The translations under genes were made by a program, and so were the position numbers. 64,000 bases of DNA, from NCBI RefSeq assembly GCF_028453695.1, contig NC_135776.1, forward strand, positions 7,262,663 through 7,326,662, given 5' to 3'. Below, in pieces: positions 35,405-44,960 of this stretch (the first letter of the stretch is position 1; every line of letters begins with the position of its first letter). Below the pieces are notes generated by a model. That model was given only the letters and a program-made list of their open reading frames with translations, was not told the DNA's origin and ran no database searches. This stretch comes from Augochlora pura. Lineage: Eukaryota; Arthropoda; Insecta; Hymenoptera; Halictidae.

Positions 35405-35740
35405 TAGGTAGTTTATACTATAGAAATCAATTCATTTGTTGCATTATAGAAATCGATTAATTTGTTGAATTATAGAAATCAATTAATTTGTTACATTATA
35501 GAAATCAATTAATTTGTTGCATTATAGAATTAAGTCGATAGATTGTACTATCAAAATTAATCGACAATTTGTATCATCAAATCATCAAGTGATAGTTTAT
35601 ACTATCGAAATCAATTTTATAGTTTGTATTATCGAAACCAATCTATAGTTTGTTCCATCGAAACTAATCAACAATTTGTTTTATCGAAACCAACCTATAC
35701 TTTATTTCACAGAAACTAATTAATACCATGTACTGTAAAA
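35405..35740. repeat. 26-bp tandem array, clean then diverged
   Basis: Units at 35427-35530 read TTATAGAAATCAATTAATTT plus GTTGCA, with four close copies. Further units to 35740 drift to forms like ATAGTTTGTATTATCGAAAC plus CAATC. Confidence 0.8.
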
Positions 35741-35779
35741 AAACAATTGACAACTAATAAAATCGCTAAAAGTCGACAG

Positions 35780-36062
35780 TTTGTATATAATTTAACATTG
35801 TATATAATAGTTTGCATATAATATAATATTCTATATAATAGTTTGCATATGATGCGACGTAAAACCACTAAGAAAAAAAAATATAATATTCTATATAATA
35901 GTTTGCATATGTATAATATAATATTCTATATAATACTTTGTATATGTATAATATAATATTCTATATAATAGTTTGTATATATATATATAATATAATATTC
36001 TATATAATAGTTTGTATATGTATAATATAATATTCTATATAATAGTTTGTATATAATACACT
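35780..36062. repeat. AT-rich tandem array, unit about 37 bp
   Basis: About seven units share ATAATATTCTATATAATAGT followed by TTGTATATGTAT or TTGCATATAAT. One unit near 35850-35880 is interrupted by GATGCGACGTAAAACC. Lengths vary through AT slippage. Confidence 0.8.
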
Positions 36063-36500
36063 AAATCGATAGTCGCTACCATCGAACCAACCACTAACTA
36101 ACACAATCAAACAAAAATCACTATCCTGTCCTATAAAAATCAATCGATACATCTATACCATAAAAATCGATAATTCCTACAATGAAAATCAAACAATAAA
36201 TATTTCCTCTATCGACAGTTTCAAATGGTCAAGCGAAATATTTTCGACACTTCTAAACAATCGATGGTTCGACGCGTCCTACGGGCGTGCAATCATCGAG
36301 CCGACGTTAGAAGCTCGGAATTCACGTGCCAGAATTTATTTCGGCCGTGTCATTTGGCATGTTGACGACACATCCCTCGTACAATGGTCGACGCGCACCG
36401 GGGAAGGGGAAGGGGGTTGAAAAAAAACCGTCTAGGATAATCCGTGACAAGTTACACGGCGTGTGTTCCGCATGATCCGGCGAGCCGAAACAAGCAGAAT
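36063..36500. other. AT-rich to CpG-rich transition
   Basis: Diverged ATCGA and AAAATCAAT phrases continue the preceding array weakly to about 36220, after which the sequence becomes GC-rich. No gene recognised. Confidence 0.4.
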
Positions 36501-36505
36501 GGAGA

Positions 36506-36559
<54 letters not shown>

Positions 36560-36560
36560 G
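36501..36560 (+). repeat. GA dinucleotide microsatellite, 60 bp
   Basis: About 60 bp of GA repeats with AAAG interruptions. GA runs can bind GAGA factor in insects. A TATATAAA box lies 24 bp beyond it. Confidence 0.9.
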
Positions 36561-36583
36561 AGCGGAACATAGGAGAACGAAAG

Positions 36584-36620
36584 TATATAAACCTGGTGGG
36601 CTGTTTATCGAAACGTCATG
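36584..36620 (+). promoter_or_regulatory. Candidate core promoter (TATA box after GA run)
   Basis: TATATAAA at 36584-36591 lies just downstream of a 60-bp GA run, an arrangement known for GAGA-factor promoters in Drosophila. About 25-30 bp further the sequence is GGGCTGTTTATCG, without a clear initiator. No recognisable exon follows: the downstream open frames (60-175 codons) are in a GC-rich, proline- and arginine-biased patch. This may simply be chance. Confidence 0.3.
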
Positions 36621-37026
36621 CACAGGCAGCCTATCAAAAGCAGAATTGCTTTCAGGGCGCCTCCTCCTCCTCTTCCTCACCCTCCCCCTTGGCTCACCCT
36701 CATTTCCACGCATGCTTCATTCCCCGTACAGAGAGCGCGGCGGTGGCGGCGGCGGCAACGGGGTTCGTTTGTTTATAGTAAATGCCGAAAGCTGCTACGC
36801 TGCTAATTCGAGCCTTCTCTCTTATCAGTTCATCCATTCCCCCGACGCTGCCAGCCGACGCAACGAGTCAAAGCGTCACGTTCAGGCCGCCGCCGCCACG
36901 ATTATGTCGATCACGGTCAACCCAGATATCAACGATCGGCTCTTGATCATTTTATTGTTCCCGCGGACGTGCCGTACCCTTGCCTTATAATTAGACGTGT
37001 GCGCGGGCACTCGAATTTTTAATCGA
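36621..37026. other. CpG-rich patch, no gene recognised
   Basis: GC-rich with short CCTCCT and GGCGGC runs; three plus-strand frames are open together, a sign of composition rather than coding. Confidence 0.4.
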
Positions 37027-37440
37027 GCATTACATTACATTATATTGTATTTTGTAATATTGTATTGTATTATATTGCATTATATAATATTGTATTTTAT
37101 TGTATTGTATTATATAATATTTTATTCTATTGTATTATGTAACATTGTATTGTATTGTATTGTATTATATAATATTTTATTGTATTGTATTCTATTCTAT
37201 TTTATTCATTTGTATTCTATTCTATTGTACTCTATTCAATTGAATTCTATTCAATTGTATTCAATTCTATTGTCTTTTATTCTATTGTATTCTATTCAAT
37301 TGTATTCTATTCTATTGTCTTTTATTCTATTGTATTCTATTCAATTGTATTCTATTCTATTGTCTTTTATTCTATTGTATTCTATTAAATTGTATTCTAT
37401 TCAATTATATTCTACTCTATTGCATTCTATTGTATTTAAC
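37027..37440 (+). repeat. Pentamer array (TATTC/TATTG) with 45-bp higher-order unit
   Basis: About 80 pentamers, mainly TATTG in the first part and TATTC plus TATTG later. From about 37262 to 37392 a higher-order unit of nine pentamers (45 bp), marked by AATTG and TCTTT variants, is repeated nearly three times. The open frame over it (FYSIV repeats) is an arithmetic artefact. Confidence 0.9.
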
Positions 37441-37487
37441 GAATGTCATATGCCAATTAGAGTAGGCACCTGTAACGAAAGGGTTAA
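37441..37487 (-). mobile_element. TTAA element end adjoining the pentamer array
   Basis: Reading the minus strand from 37487, TTAACCCTTTCGTTACAGGT leads through CATATGACATTCG directly into the pentamer array. The same arrangement occurs at 6520-6775 on the plus strand. The other end of this element was not found beyond the array. Confidence 0.5.
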
Positions 37488-37612
37488 TTCTTTGAGGATT
37501 TCAGAGAATAAATAAATCCATGTTGCATAGAAATGTTGCCTTTCAAATTAAACAAAATTGAAATATACGTAAATGGAACATAACTTGCATTTTCAATATT
37601 TTTCATCGATAT

Positions 37613-37775
37613 TAACCCTTTACACTCGAGTGATGTCACCCTGTGCCACAACTAAAATTGTTCTACCAGATTCCAAGATAATGTTTATACTAACAAAGTT
37701 TAGATTTAGAAAATTATTAATAGTGAAACTGTTCGCGTGCATGAGTTACAAGAATCAATTGTTCACAAAATTTTA
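37613..37775 (+). mobile_element. TTAA element, type 1, 3-prime end replaced by array
   Basis: Starts TTAACCCTTTACACTCGAGT, then follows the 41977 copy through CTAAAATTGTTCTACCAGA, AACAAAGTTTAGATTTAGAA, AGTGAAACTGT and GAGTTACAAGAATCAATTGT. At about 37770, where the right terminal repeat should begin, the sequence passes into a 30-bp tandem array and no right end is seen. The array appears to have arisen in, or replaced, the element's right part. Confidence 0.75.
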
Positions 37776-38025
37776 TTATGATTTAAATTTCCATTAAAAA
37801 TTCAATTATGATATAAATTTCTATTAAAAATTCAATTATGATATCAATTTCTATTAAAAATTCGATTATGATATAAAGTTCTGTTAAAAATTCAATTATG
37901 ATTTAAATTTCTATTAAAAATTCAATTATGATATAAATTTCTATTAAAAATTCGATTATGATATAAAGTTCTGTTAAAAATTCAATTATGATTTAAATTA
38001 CGATTTAAAATTCTATTAAAAAATC
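37771..38025. repeat. 30-bp tandem array with 90-bp higher-order period
   Basis: Eight units, exactly 30 bp each, consensus TTCAATTATGATATAAATTT plus CTATTAAAAA. Variants order as A, A, B, C, A, B, C from 37801, where B has TTCGATT and AAGTTCTG and C has GATTTAAA. The A-B-C trimer (90 bp) has therefore itself duplicated. Sequence conservation between trimers implies recent amplification. Confidence 0.9.
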
Positions 38026-38370
38026 GATGTAACTGTTTATAAGGAATTACATTTAATCTTTATTTTATTATTATATTTAATATTGTGATCAGATAAGATT
38101 ATTTTCTAAGCATTTAAGTATTTAGAAGTACTCTCATCGTTCAGAATTTACAAATAAAATAAAACTATACAACGTTAAATATAATCCATATAAATATTAC
38201 AATAATTTGCACAAATATTACAATAATTGAACTGTTTGTTTCAGAATTTCTGAAATCATAAAATTGTTTAAATAAGAAATTTTTAAATAATCTCCCCCAT
38301 TGTAGCATTTCCATTAACATCGTATTCGAACAAATTCAATCCCACGATCTCAAACAATGAAACAATACAC
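38026..38370. other. AT-rich stretch, nothing recognised
   Basis: AT-rich spacer after the 30-bp array; no feature supported. Confidence 0.4.
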
Positions 38371-38950
38371 AAGAGTCCCATTTAGGACTCTATTGTTCAA
38401 TCCGTACGAAATACGATCTGTTGGACGTCATCCGTACACGAGCAATAGCTTGTTTATCTTGTTGACTGCAAAGAAGAAGAAGACGAAGAGAAATCGCCAA
38501 GGAAACCCCAGGTGACAAGTGTAGCGGTTCCGTGGTCTCGTCAGTTTTTCCTTTTCAACAAGCAGTCCCCCACCCCCTCTACCCCCCGCCCCGTCTTCGT
38601 TCTCGTTTTTTATTCCTTCGTCGCAGCAATCTATTTGTTTCACAGGTCGATGGGTACGAAACCAATCAGTGTAACCCGCTCGAATGGAAGGGGCCCCGCA
38701 GGTGCACAAAGAGATGCTGCTGTGTGCCGGTTCGAAAAGCGAACAAAATATTACGCAAATTCCAAAAAAAAATCCCGGACAGAGAAGCTGCCGCTGGCCG
38801 CTACCCCGGGTTCCGCGTGATTTTGCGTGAATGCGTATTTTTTTCACGCGAAGTTAGTTCAACGTTGCTCCCCGGCGCCATGCGAGAATCGTTTTGCGAT
38901 CGCCATTTCTTTTCGCACGGTTCGGTCACTTTTGTTCGATTCTTTTAGTG
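38371..38950. other. CpG-rich patch, no gene recognised
   Basis: GC-rich; open frames of 102-139 codons lie on both strands (38428-38847 minus, 38532-38948 plus) and overlap almost completely. The minus one has a G-rich run (GGRGGGG). No domain recognised. Confidence 0.4.
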
Positions 38951-39511
38951 GGACAGTTCAAAGTGGCTGAGGAAATGTTCTTCCAAATTATTTTATATTA
39001 TATTATATTTAATATGTGTATAATATAATATATCGTTATTGTATGTAAGAATTTATAAGAATATAATATAGGTGTTGTAATAATTTATAATAAACCTTAT
39101 TATAATATAAGACTATAATATTTTAAGAATATTATATTAGAATATTTTACATTGGTATAATATTTTTAGAATGCTGAGGGTTAACAGTTCAATCTGTACT
39201 ATTTTCTTTGCTTAAATATTTACTACAATTAACATACTAATTGTGGCAGAACTATCGTCGAATCAGCGCTATTACTATTATTAAATAATCTAATGAAAGA
39301 AATAAGAAAAATTAATTCATAAGACATTTAAAGTATTATTAAAATATTATTAAAGTATCAGTATAGAAGGATGCTTTTAATTATTCATGACATGATATCA
39401 ATATACAAGAAAATATATAAATTTCCATCAATATTTAATGAATGATTTCAATATTTAAATTTATATCTTGGAATAAACGATTAAAATAGCGCACACTTTA
39501 GATATTCAGTG
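38951..39511. other. AT-rich stretch with a possible TTAA end
   Basis: Diverged TATAATATA phrases fill 38985-39165. GAATGCTGAGGGTTAA ends at 39184 and could be a right-hand TTAA end, but no left partner was found. Confidence 0.4.
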
Positions 39512-39610
39512 AGTTAAAAATTAAACTTTTAGATAGTTAAAAGTTAGACTTTTACATAGTTAAAAATTAAACTTTTAGATAGTGAAAAATTAGACTTTTA
39601 GATAGTTGAA
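39512..39610. repeat. 23-bp minisatellite, about 4 units
   Basis: Four units of 23 bp at 39512, 39535, 39558 and 39581, consensus AGTTAAAAATTAAACTTTTA plus GAT, with a truncated fifth. Confidence 0.9.
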
Positions 39611-40440
39611 AAATAAATTGCAAAATGATGAGAATTATCGGAATTAGAGATCGCTGTATACTGTGTATCTCTGTTACCAGTAGATTAGGTTGACAATAGT
39701 CAGACACGATAGTCGGGCCTATTAGAAGGCTCGCGTATTTGTCAATTCCCGGCCATAATACATTACGCAGTGACAAATGTAATTTTATTAGTATCCAATC
39801 TGTCACAGCATCTGTTCATGTTAGCGTGCATTGAAATATACGTATTTAGGGTAATCCATTCGGAGCCGAGAGATTAGGTCAAAATTGTCATCCGATGCAA
39901 CGGTTCCGGAAGGAAACGCATTAAATGTAAATTACAAAATACGATAAATGTTACGGCAATGTTAATCGAATTTTAAACCATCTTTGTAAATTTGGAGTAA
40001 CATAAACAATGTTATCCTATTGTTATCGAAGTTATATAATAAATGATATAATAAAGTATTTCTTTTTTAATGTTGTAATTCTTTTCCTTGCAATTCTCTT
40101 TATTTTTAGTATGAATTAATTCAATTGAAAATTAATTAAGTAATCAACTAGACGACATTGTTTTTCAGCATAATGTAACATTAACTAGGAGATATAATAC
40201 TATAGCATAAAAATGCATATTAAAAGTATTACTAAAAATAAGTAATAGGACTGTTTTGACAAGCACAAAATAAACTATATCAATTAAGCAGATAATATAA
40301 TATAATAATATAACTTCCAATCAAAGATTAAAAATTGCTAATTTTAGCATTTATTTATTAAGATAGATTTCAAGGGAATTTATTTATTTACCCCAACAAA
40401 AGCATTTAGATTATCGTATCATTATTTTGGTAGATAAAAT
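39611..40440. other. Mixed AT-rich stretch, nothing recognised
   Basis: A short balanced segment (39640-39940) is followed by AT-rich DNA. No gene, array or end supported. Confidence 0.4.
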
Positions 40441-40990
40441 AAAATTCTGTTAAAATACAGGATTGAATAAAACAATTAAAATACGATTAAATAAACAGCT
40501 GCTTAATATATGAAATATTAATACAATAGGTATTATAATACAATTGTTAATTCAATAGGTAACGAATTAGATAAAACGAGTTATTAAATCAAACAGCTGT
40601 TAAACGCAATAGATGCTGCATAAACTAATTACTAAATACAATACGTATTAAATAAAACGAGTATTAAACGGAATGATTATAAACGGATTTATTATAAACG
40701 GAACAGGTATTATATAAACTAGGAATTAAATAGAATACGCACGAAATGGAACGGTTATTAAACGCAACGGGTATTATGCGCAACAGAAATTCAATGAAAT
40801 GCGCATTAAATGAAACAGAGATTAAATTAACTAAATATTAAATAAAATTAGAGACGAAATAAAATAGATGTATGGAACAAAGTATGATCTAAAATTCGAT
40901 ACGCGTTAAATAAAACACGAACGAAACGAAACGTGAATTAAATACGTATTAAAATACATAGAACAGTGACCGAATAAAATAAACGAAATA
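40441..40990. repeat. Diverged array of about 18-20-bp units
   Basis: The phrase (T)ATTAAAT(A)AAACGAGT or TATTAAACGGAACG recurs every 17-22 bp through the segment, most clearly at 40600-40830. Units are strongly diverged and irregular in length, so this looks like an old array. Confidence 0.6.
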
Positions 40991-41976
40991 AAAGCTAAAC
41001 GCTGAAATTCCGCGCCATTTGCTCGATTTTCCGAAAGATAATTCAACGTCCGCCCCCGCGCGGGGTTCGATTAATTCGTTCGAAAACGATGTTTCATTCT
41101 CTCGTTACCGAAGCTCCGCCCGATCTCTTTACAATTTCCAACGATAATACACAAACTGTCCCGGACGACGTACCAACGGCATTTATGAATTTTCCCGGCG
41201 AGTTCTCGCGGCAAAAACGGAATTCTCGTATCAAAGTTTCAGGGGAGGGGCCGCGGCGGATGGAAAAGTTACAATTAATGCGGACCGGTTTAATCACACA
41301 TAATAGCTACGCCATTTTCGCCGAATATGCAAGAGTCCGGTCGCCGCGCCGCGCGCCGACCAGCCGGGGACATCAATTTGCGCTTATACGGACCGGGCTC
41401 GTTCGATCTTCTTCGAAGGTCCTGCCGACGAAATCACATTCCTGGACGGTGTTCGAACCCCCATCCCCCGCACACGCCGTCAGAAAATTCACGGGAGCCA
41501 CTGAAGGTTTTCGCTAAATTATTCAGAGCCACGAGCCGACCCCTCCCCACCCCGTGTCCCGTGGTAGGGCGATTTCCTTTCGAGTGATCGATCAATTAAG
41601 TCGACGACCATCCCCGAAACAATCGCGCTCTATTATCTGACAAATCCCGGTTTCCGTTTCATTGCGGCCCGGCTCCGTCTTGTTAAACCGCTCGCGATAA
41701 CCGGCCCCGAATTTTTTACCTCTTTGATCCCGACCATGCTCCCGATAATCGGTCGACGGCGCTTGTTGTATATTTTATTTGGCCTTTGACGGGCCGCGCA
41801 GGATATCGCGGAAAATGTTGGATATCGTTGCTGGTTCGTTAAATAAATTCAATCGCTGCGCGCGGTTTTCCTTTATTTCGCCTTTGATGCTTGGTTGGTG
41901 TAAACGATGACTTTCTGGATCAAATCAGGGCATTCGAAGAACGTGTATACCGACTCGTGTACACGTATGTAAGACT
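40991..41976. other. CpG-rich patch, no gene recognised
   Basis: GC-rich; the longest frame is 142 codons (41089-41517 plus), overlapped by an 86-codon frame in another phase and a 67-codon frame opposite. It has no recognisable domain. It is the most protein-like composition in the window but I cannot support a gene. Confidence 0.4.
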
Positions 41977-42176
41977 TTAACCCTTTGCACTCGAATGGTG
42001 ACTCAGAGGCACCACTAAAATTATTCTATTACGAAAATAATTTTTATAACAATAAAGTTTAGATTTTGAAAATTGTTGAGCAGTGAGACTGTCGCAACGA
42101 GTTGCAAGAATTAATTTCGGACGCATAAAATTGCTTCACATTTACAGTTGAAATGGCTTCGAGTGCAAAGGGTTAA
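41977..42176 (+). mobile_element. TTAA element, type 1, complete 200-bp copy
   Basis: Flanked by TTAA at 41977 and 42173. The terminal inverted repeats are perfect over 15 bp, CCCTTTGCACTCGAA at the left and its complement TTCGAGTGCAAAGGG at the right. Just inside the left end TGGTG...CACCA can form a small hairpin. There is no coding capacity; the element is a miniature non-autonomous transposon. The TTAA target and CCC termini are the hallmarks of piggyBac-type elements. It is the best reference copy for 35209, 37613 and 44044. Confidence 0.88.
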
Positions 42177-42476
42177 ATATGATAAAGGATGAACGGATAC
42201 ACGGGGTGTCCTGTTTCAGTGGAGAATGTAAAGAAATCTCGTGGACTCGTGATTTAAGGAGGCTGACAAGTGATTTTACAGACTGACACGTGTTCGTTAG
42301 TATTAACGTGTTCCATATGTTCTTTCCACGCTATGTATAATCTCGAGGGTATGGTCAATGAAAATTCGTGCTATAGTGTACGCAAGATAGTGGATACCAC
42401 TAACATTTCCAGGACAATGTACATAATCATTTAATAAAAATTTCGAGTGACGAGTGAAATGGTAATACTATACTAA
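42177..42476. other. Balanced to AT-rich stretch
   Basis: TACACGGGGTGTCC at 42194 resembles the TA plus GGG ends of the TA-flanked elements described at 43686 and 46295, but no partner was found. No gene recognised. Confidence 0.35.
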
Positions 42477-42675
42477 TACTTTTTAATACCTGGACTTTTT
42501 TAAGGTTGTCTTAATTTTTTAATGACAGATCTATATTTTTTATTTTACTATTTATATTCTACGTGAAAGCTGCACCATTTTGCTTGGAAATATTCTTTCA
42601 TAAGTACAATATTTTCAAAGATATTTAGCTTATTTTTCAAGTTTATGTCAAGGACAATTTTGCCTTTTTATTAAA
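42477..42675 (+). repeat. Dispersed repeat family 2, copy 1
   Basis: Aligns with the minus strand of 60365-60590 over nearly 200 bp. Shared blocks are AAGGTTGTCTTA, TATTCTACGTGAAA, GCACCATTTTGCTTGGAAAT (GCACTATTTTCCTTGGAAAT), AATATTTTCAAAG, and TTTATGTCAAGGA. Identity looks near 75-80 percent. A weaker match lies on the minus strand around 46000-46110. It could be the interior of a non-autonomous element. Confidence 0.78.
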
Positions 42676-43377
42676 ATGAAACAATTTTTTTCAAGAAGGT
42701 ATTTTATTTAATTTAAGAACGTCGTATTATAAAAACTATTAAAATTATTTAGAAAAGACAGAAATATTCATGCAACTCTCGCTTTCTTTTCTTAATCAAT
42801 ATATATTTATTTTCCATAAGATATATATTTTTCAAAAAGATATGCAATTTAATTACGGTAAATGATTAATACGACGTAAGAATTAATTTTCGATTACGTA
42901 TTCATGAACAATGACATTATAATCACGTCACATTTAATCCATATTACAACCACATTAAAATCATAATGCAATTTGCGAATTGCAAAGCCAGACATTGCAG
43001 TAAAAAGAGTTTTACTAGCGGTAGACACAGTGCTGCCTCTTAGCCAATACTCGTTATTAGCGGCGATGATACACGTTCTTGGCAAGTTAACAGCTAGCAG
43101 TTAACTTCCGAACTTTAGAATTATTTCGGGTTCTATGTCTCTGCAGTTAGCAGTGGTACACGTTTCCGCTTTCACGCCATTATCACGTATGAATACGGAC
43201 AATCTAAGTTCTATAATAAATTCTTATAATCAAAATTAGTTCTAGTTTCGCAAACTCCGACGGTAATTCAATGACCGCTGTGATAGATATTGGGGCCACT
43301 AAATGACACTAAAGGGGCCACTAAATCATGACCGAAAATTTTAAATAATTTAGTCGTCACCCAAGAGTGTACCTAAG
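42676..43377. other. AT-rich then balanced stretch, nothing recognised
   Basis: AT-rich to 42900, then balanced with no recognised gene. A 63-codon minus frame (42894-43085) is unremarkable. Confidence 0.4.
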
Positions 43378-43383
43378 TATTAC

Positions 43384-43408
43384 TATTATTATTATTATTA
43401 TTATTATA
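43384..43408 (+). repeat. ATT trinucleotide microsatellite
   Basis: About eight perfect ATT units, followed to 43500 by AT-rich variants containing TATTATAT. Confidence 0.9.
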
Positions 43409-43516
43409 TTATGTAATATAGTAATAATATTGTTATATCGTTATTGCATTCTTATTATATTATTATATCATTATTACGTTATTATTATTATATTATTAAA
43501 TATTGTTAAAACACAG

Positions 43517-43640
43517 TTAACCTCTTGCACCATGATTTCCTCTATAGTTACATTGATTAGCACTGCATCATTCTTAAAATGATAAAGACATCATAAAATG
43601 TTCATTTCTCGCATATTTTCATCCACAAATATTTCTAGAT
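43517..43640 (+). mobile_element. TTAA element left end, type 2
   Basis: TTAACCTCTTGCACCATGAT, then TTCCTCT, then GATTAGCACT, matches the left end of the element at 57557 (TTAACCCCTTTCACCATAGT, TCCTCT, GATTAGCACT). No right end was located before the next element at 43686, so the copy is truncated. Confidence 0.65.
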
Positions 43641-43685
43641 TTTTATAACAAAAAAATAAAATTTTATTACAATTTAAAAGAAATG

Positions 43686-43971
43686 TACAGGGCGCCCTTT
43701 TTTTCGTATCATTACTGCCGAGTTATTAATGAAAAACATCTACCAATGATAGACGACTGCCACTAACGCGTGACACCAGAGCCAATAAACGAAACTATTC
43801 TTCTTTCACACCCGTTGGTTCAGTCGAACTCGCCTCTCATTGGTCAACGTTTTTCATTAATAACTCGTTAACAATGCCTCGCAGAAAATCTCTTTAAAGG
43901 AAAAAGTTGCATGAAACGACCTCAAGCATCTCCATTTTCCAAATTATTAAACAATTGTTAGACTCCCTATA
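43686..43971. mobile_element. TA-flanked palindromic non-autonomous element
   Basis: The left end reads TACAGGGCGCCC and the right end, complemented, TATAGGGAGTC. Inside, a 31-bp arm (43719-43749) pairs with 43837-43867 at 28 of 31 positions; both contain CGAGTTATTAATGAAAAAC and ACCAATGA. Weaker complementarity extends outward. About 87 bp of non-palindromic sequence separates the arms. It is a hairpin-forming miniature element without coding capacity. TA at both ends suggests a Tc1/mariner-type target, which is inferred. Confidence 0.75.
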
Positions 43972-44043
43972 TACACTACATATTTAATAGACTATACCTA
44001 AAACCTGCGCCACGTGTCTGACACGACGCTACAATACAAAAAC

Positions 44044-44348
44044 TTAACCCATAAAATTAATAACCCTTAAAAAATCGTTCTATCATTACCAAAATAATTT
44101 TGACAATAATAAAAACCCTTCTATTCAAAAGATTGTTAAATTACTAAGTATAGTATAATATAATATAAATATAACTAAATATAAATAAGCACAGTATAAT
44201 ATAAATATAACTAAATATAAATAAGCATAGTATAACATAAATGAAACTACATTATATAAATATAAGATAAATATAAATATAACTAGCAGCTGGTTAAAAC
44301 AGCTATTTTAGATCTAGCCTTAAAATGGCTCCGTGCGCGAAGGTTTAA
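44044..44348 (+). mobile_element. TTAA element, type 1, expanded by an internal array
   Basis: Left flank TTAACCC; inside, AATCGTTCTATCATTACCAA, AATAATTTTGACAATAATAA and GATTGTTAAA follow the 41977 copy. The right end TTAAAATGGCTCCGTGCGCG plus AAGGTTTAA matches GTTGAAATGGCTTCGAGTGC plus AAAGGGTTAA. Between these parts a 36-bp AT-rich array (44152-44265) has been added. This makes it about 305 bp instead of 200 bp. Ends are eroded, so it is an old copy. Confidence 0.7.
44152..44265. repeat. 36-bp tandem array inside the TTAA element
   Basis: Units begin at about 44152, 44193 and 44229 with AGTATAATATAAATATAACT followed by AAATATAAATAAGCA. The first has a five-base TAATA insertion and the third is diverged after about 20 bp. 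Confidence 0.85.
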
Positions 44349-44960
44349 TTGGCGAAGCAGAGCGTCGAAAGGGAGCAACGCGTGTCTGGAAACGTTTGAA
44401 TTTTACGACTGGTGAAAAGAATATCGCCGTAAGATCGACTCCGTCTGCCGGTGGAAATGACGCGCGATTCTCCCCGGTTCGATGTATATATAGAGGCTTT
44501 ATGATATCGCGGTGTAATATCGGACGATATTTCCGTCACGTAAATTCGTAACGGTCGTTCAACGGAGAGAGAGTTGAGAATTCGATTGGTAGAGACGACG
44601 ACGACGACGCGCGACGGGGGATGAAATGTGGCGACCGGGTATGTATGCGTTCGTATGTGTGCGTGTGTACGGGGGCAAAGGAATACGGTTAGAAACGGCT
44701 TTGTACGTTTTAAACGGTGGTCTTGACACTTTGACTGGACGCCGGCCTCTGCTCGAACACCGGGAAACTGCGACAACAGATTTGTTTAACTCGTCTACGG
44801 CCAAGTTGCTCGGCTATTAACTCCCCGTTTGCCGGACCCGAAGAGAGCCGCGATTGGAACTAATTTCGTTCGGGCCAGAGACTCGCAAGTTGGCTGGAAA
44901 ATTTTATTTGCCATTCAAACGTCGAACCTTTTCAATTAAAATATAACCGAGGATATTTGG
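44349..44960. other. CpG-rich patch, no gene recognised
   Basis: GC-rich with a short ACGACGACG run. Open frames of 64-143 codons overlap on both strands (44345-44776 minus is the longest). No domain recognised. Confidence 0.4.

Noticed and set aside
37185..37388. Repeat peptide FYSIV in the pentamer array
   Set aside because: It is the reading of a five-base repeat; no independent sign of a gene.
39169..39184. GAATGCTGAGGGTTAA as a right TTAA end
   Set aside because: No left end with the complementary sequence within 1 kb.
41450..41475. GTTCGAACCCCC motif resembling a tRNA T-arm
   Set aside because: No matching acceptor, D or anticodon arms could be laid out around it.
41089..41517. 142-codon plus frame with protein-like composition
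   Set aside because: No domain, a second plus-strand frame overlaps it, and no splice or promoter context supports it.
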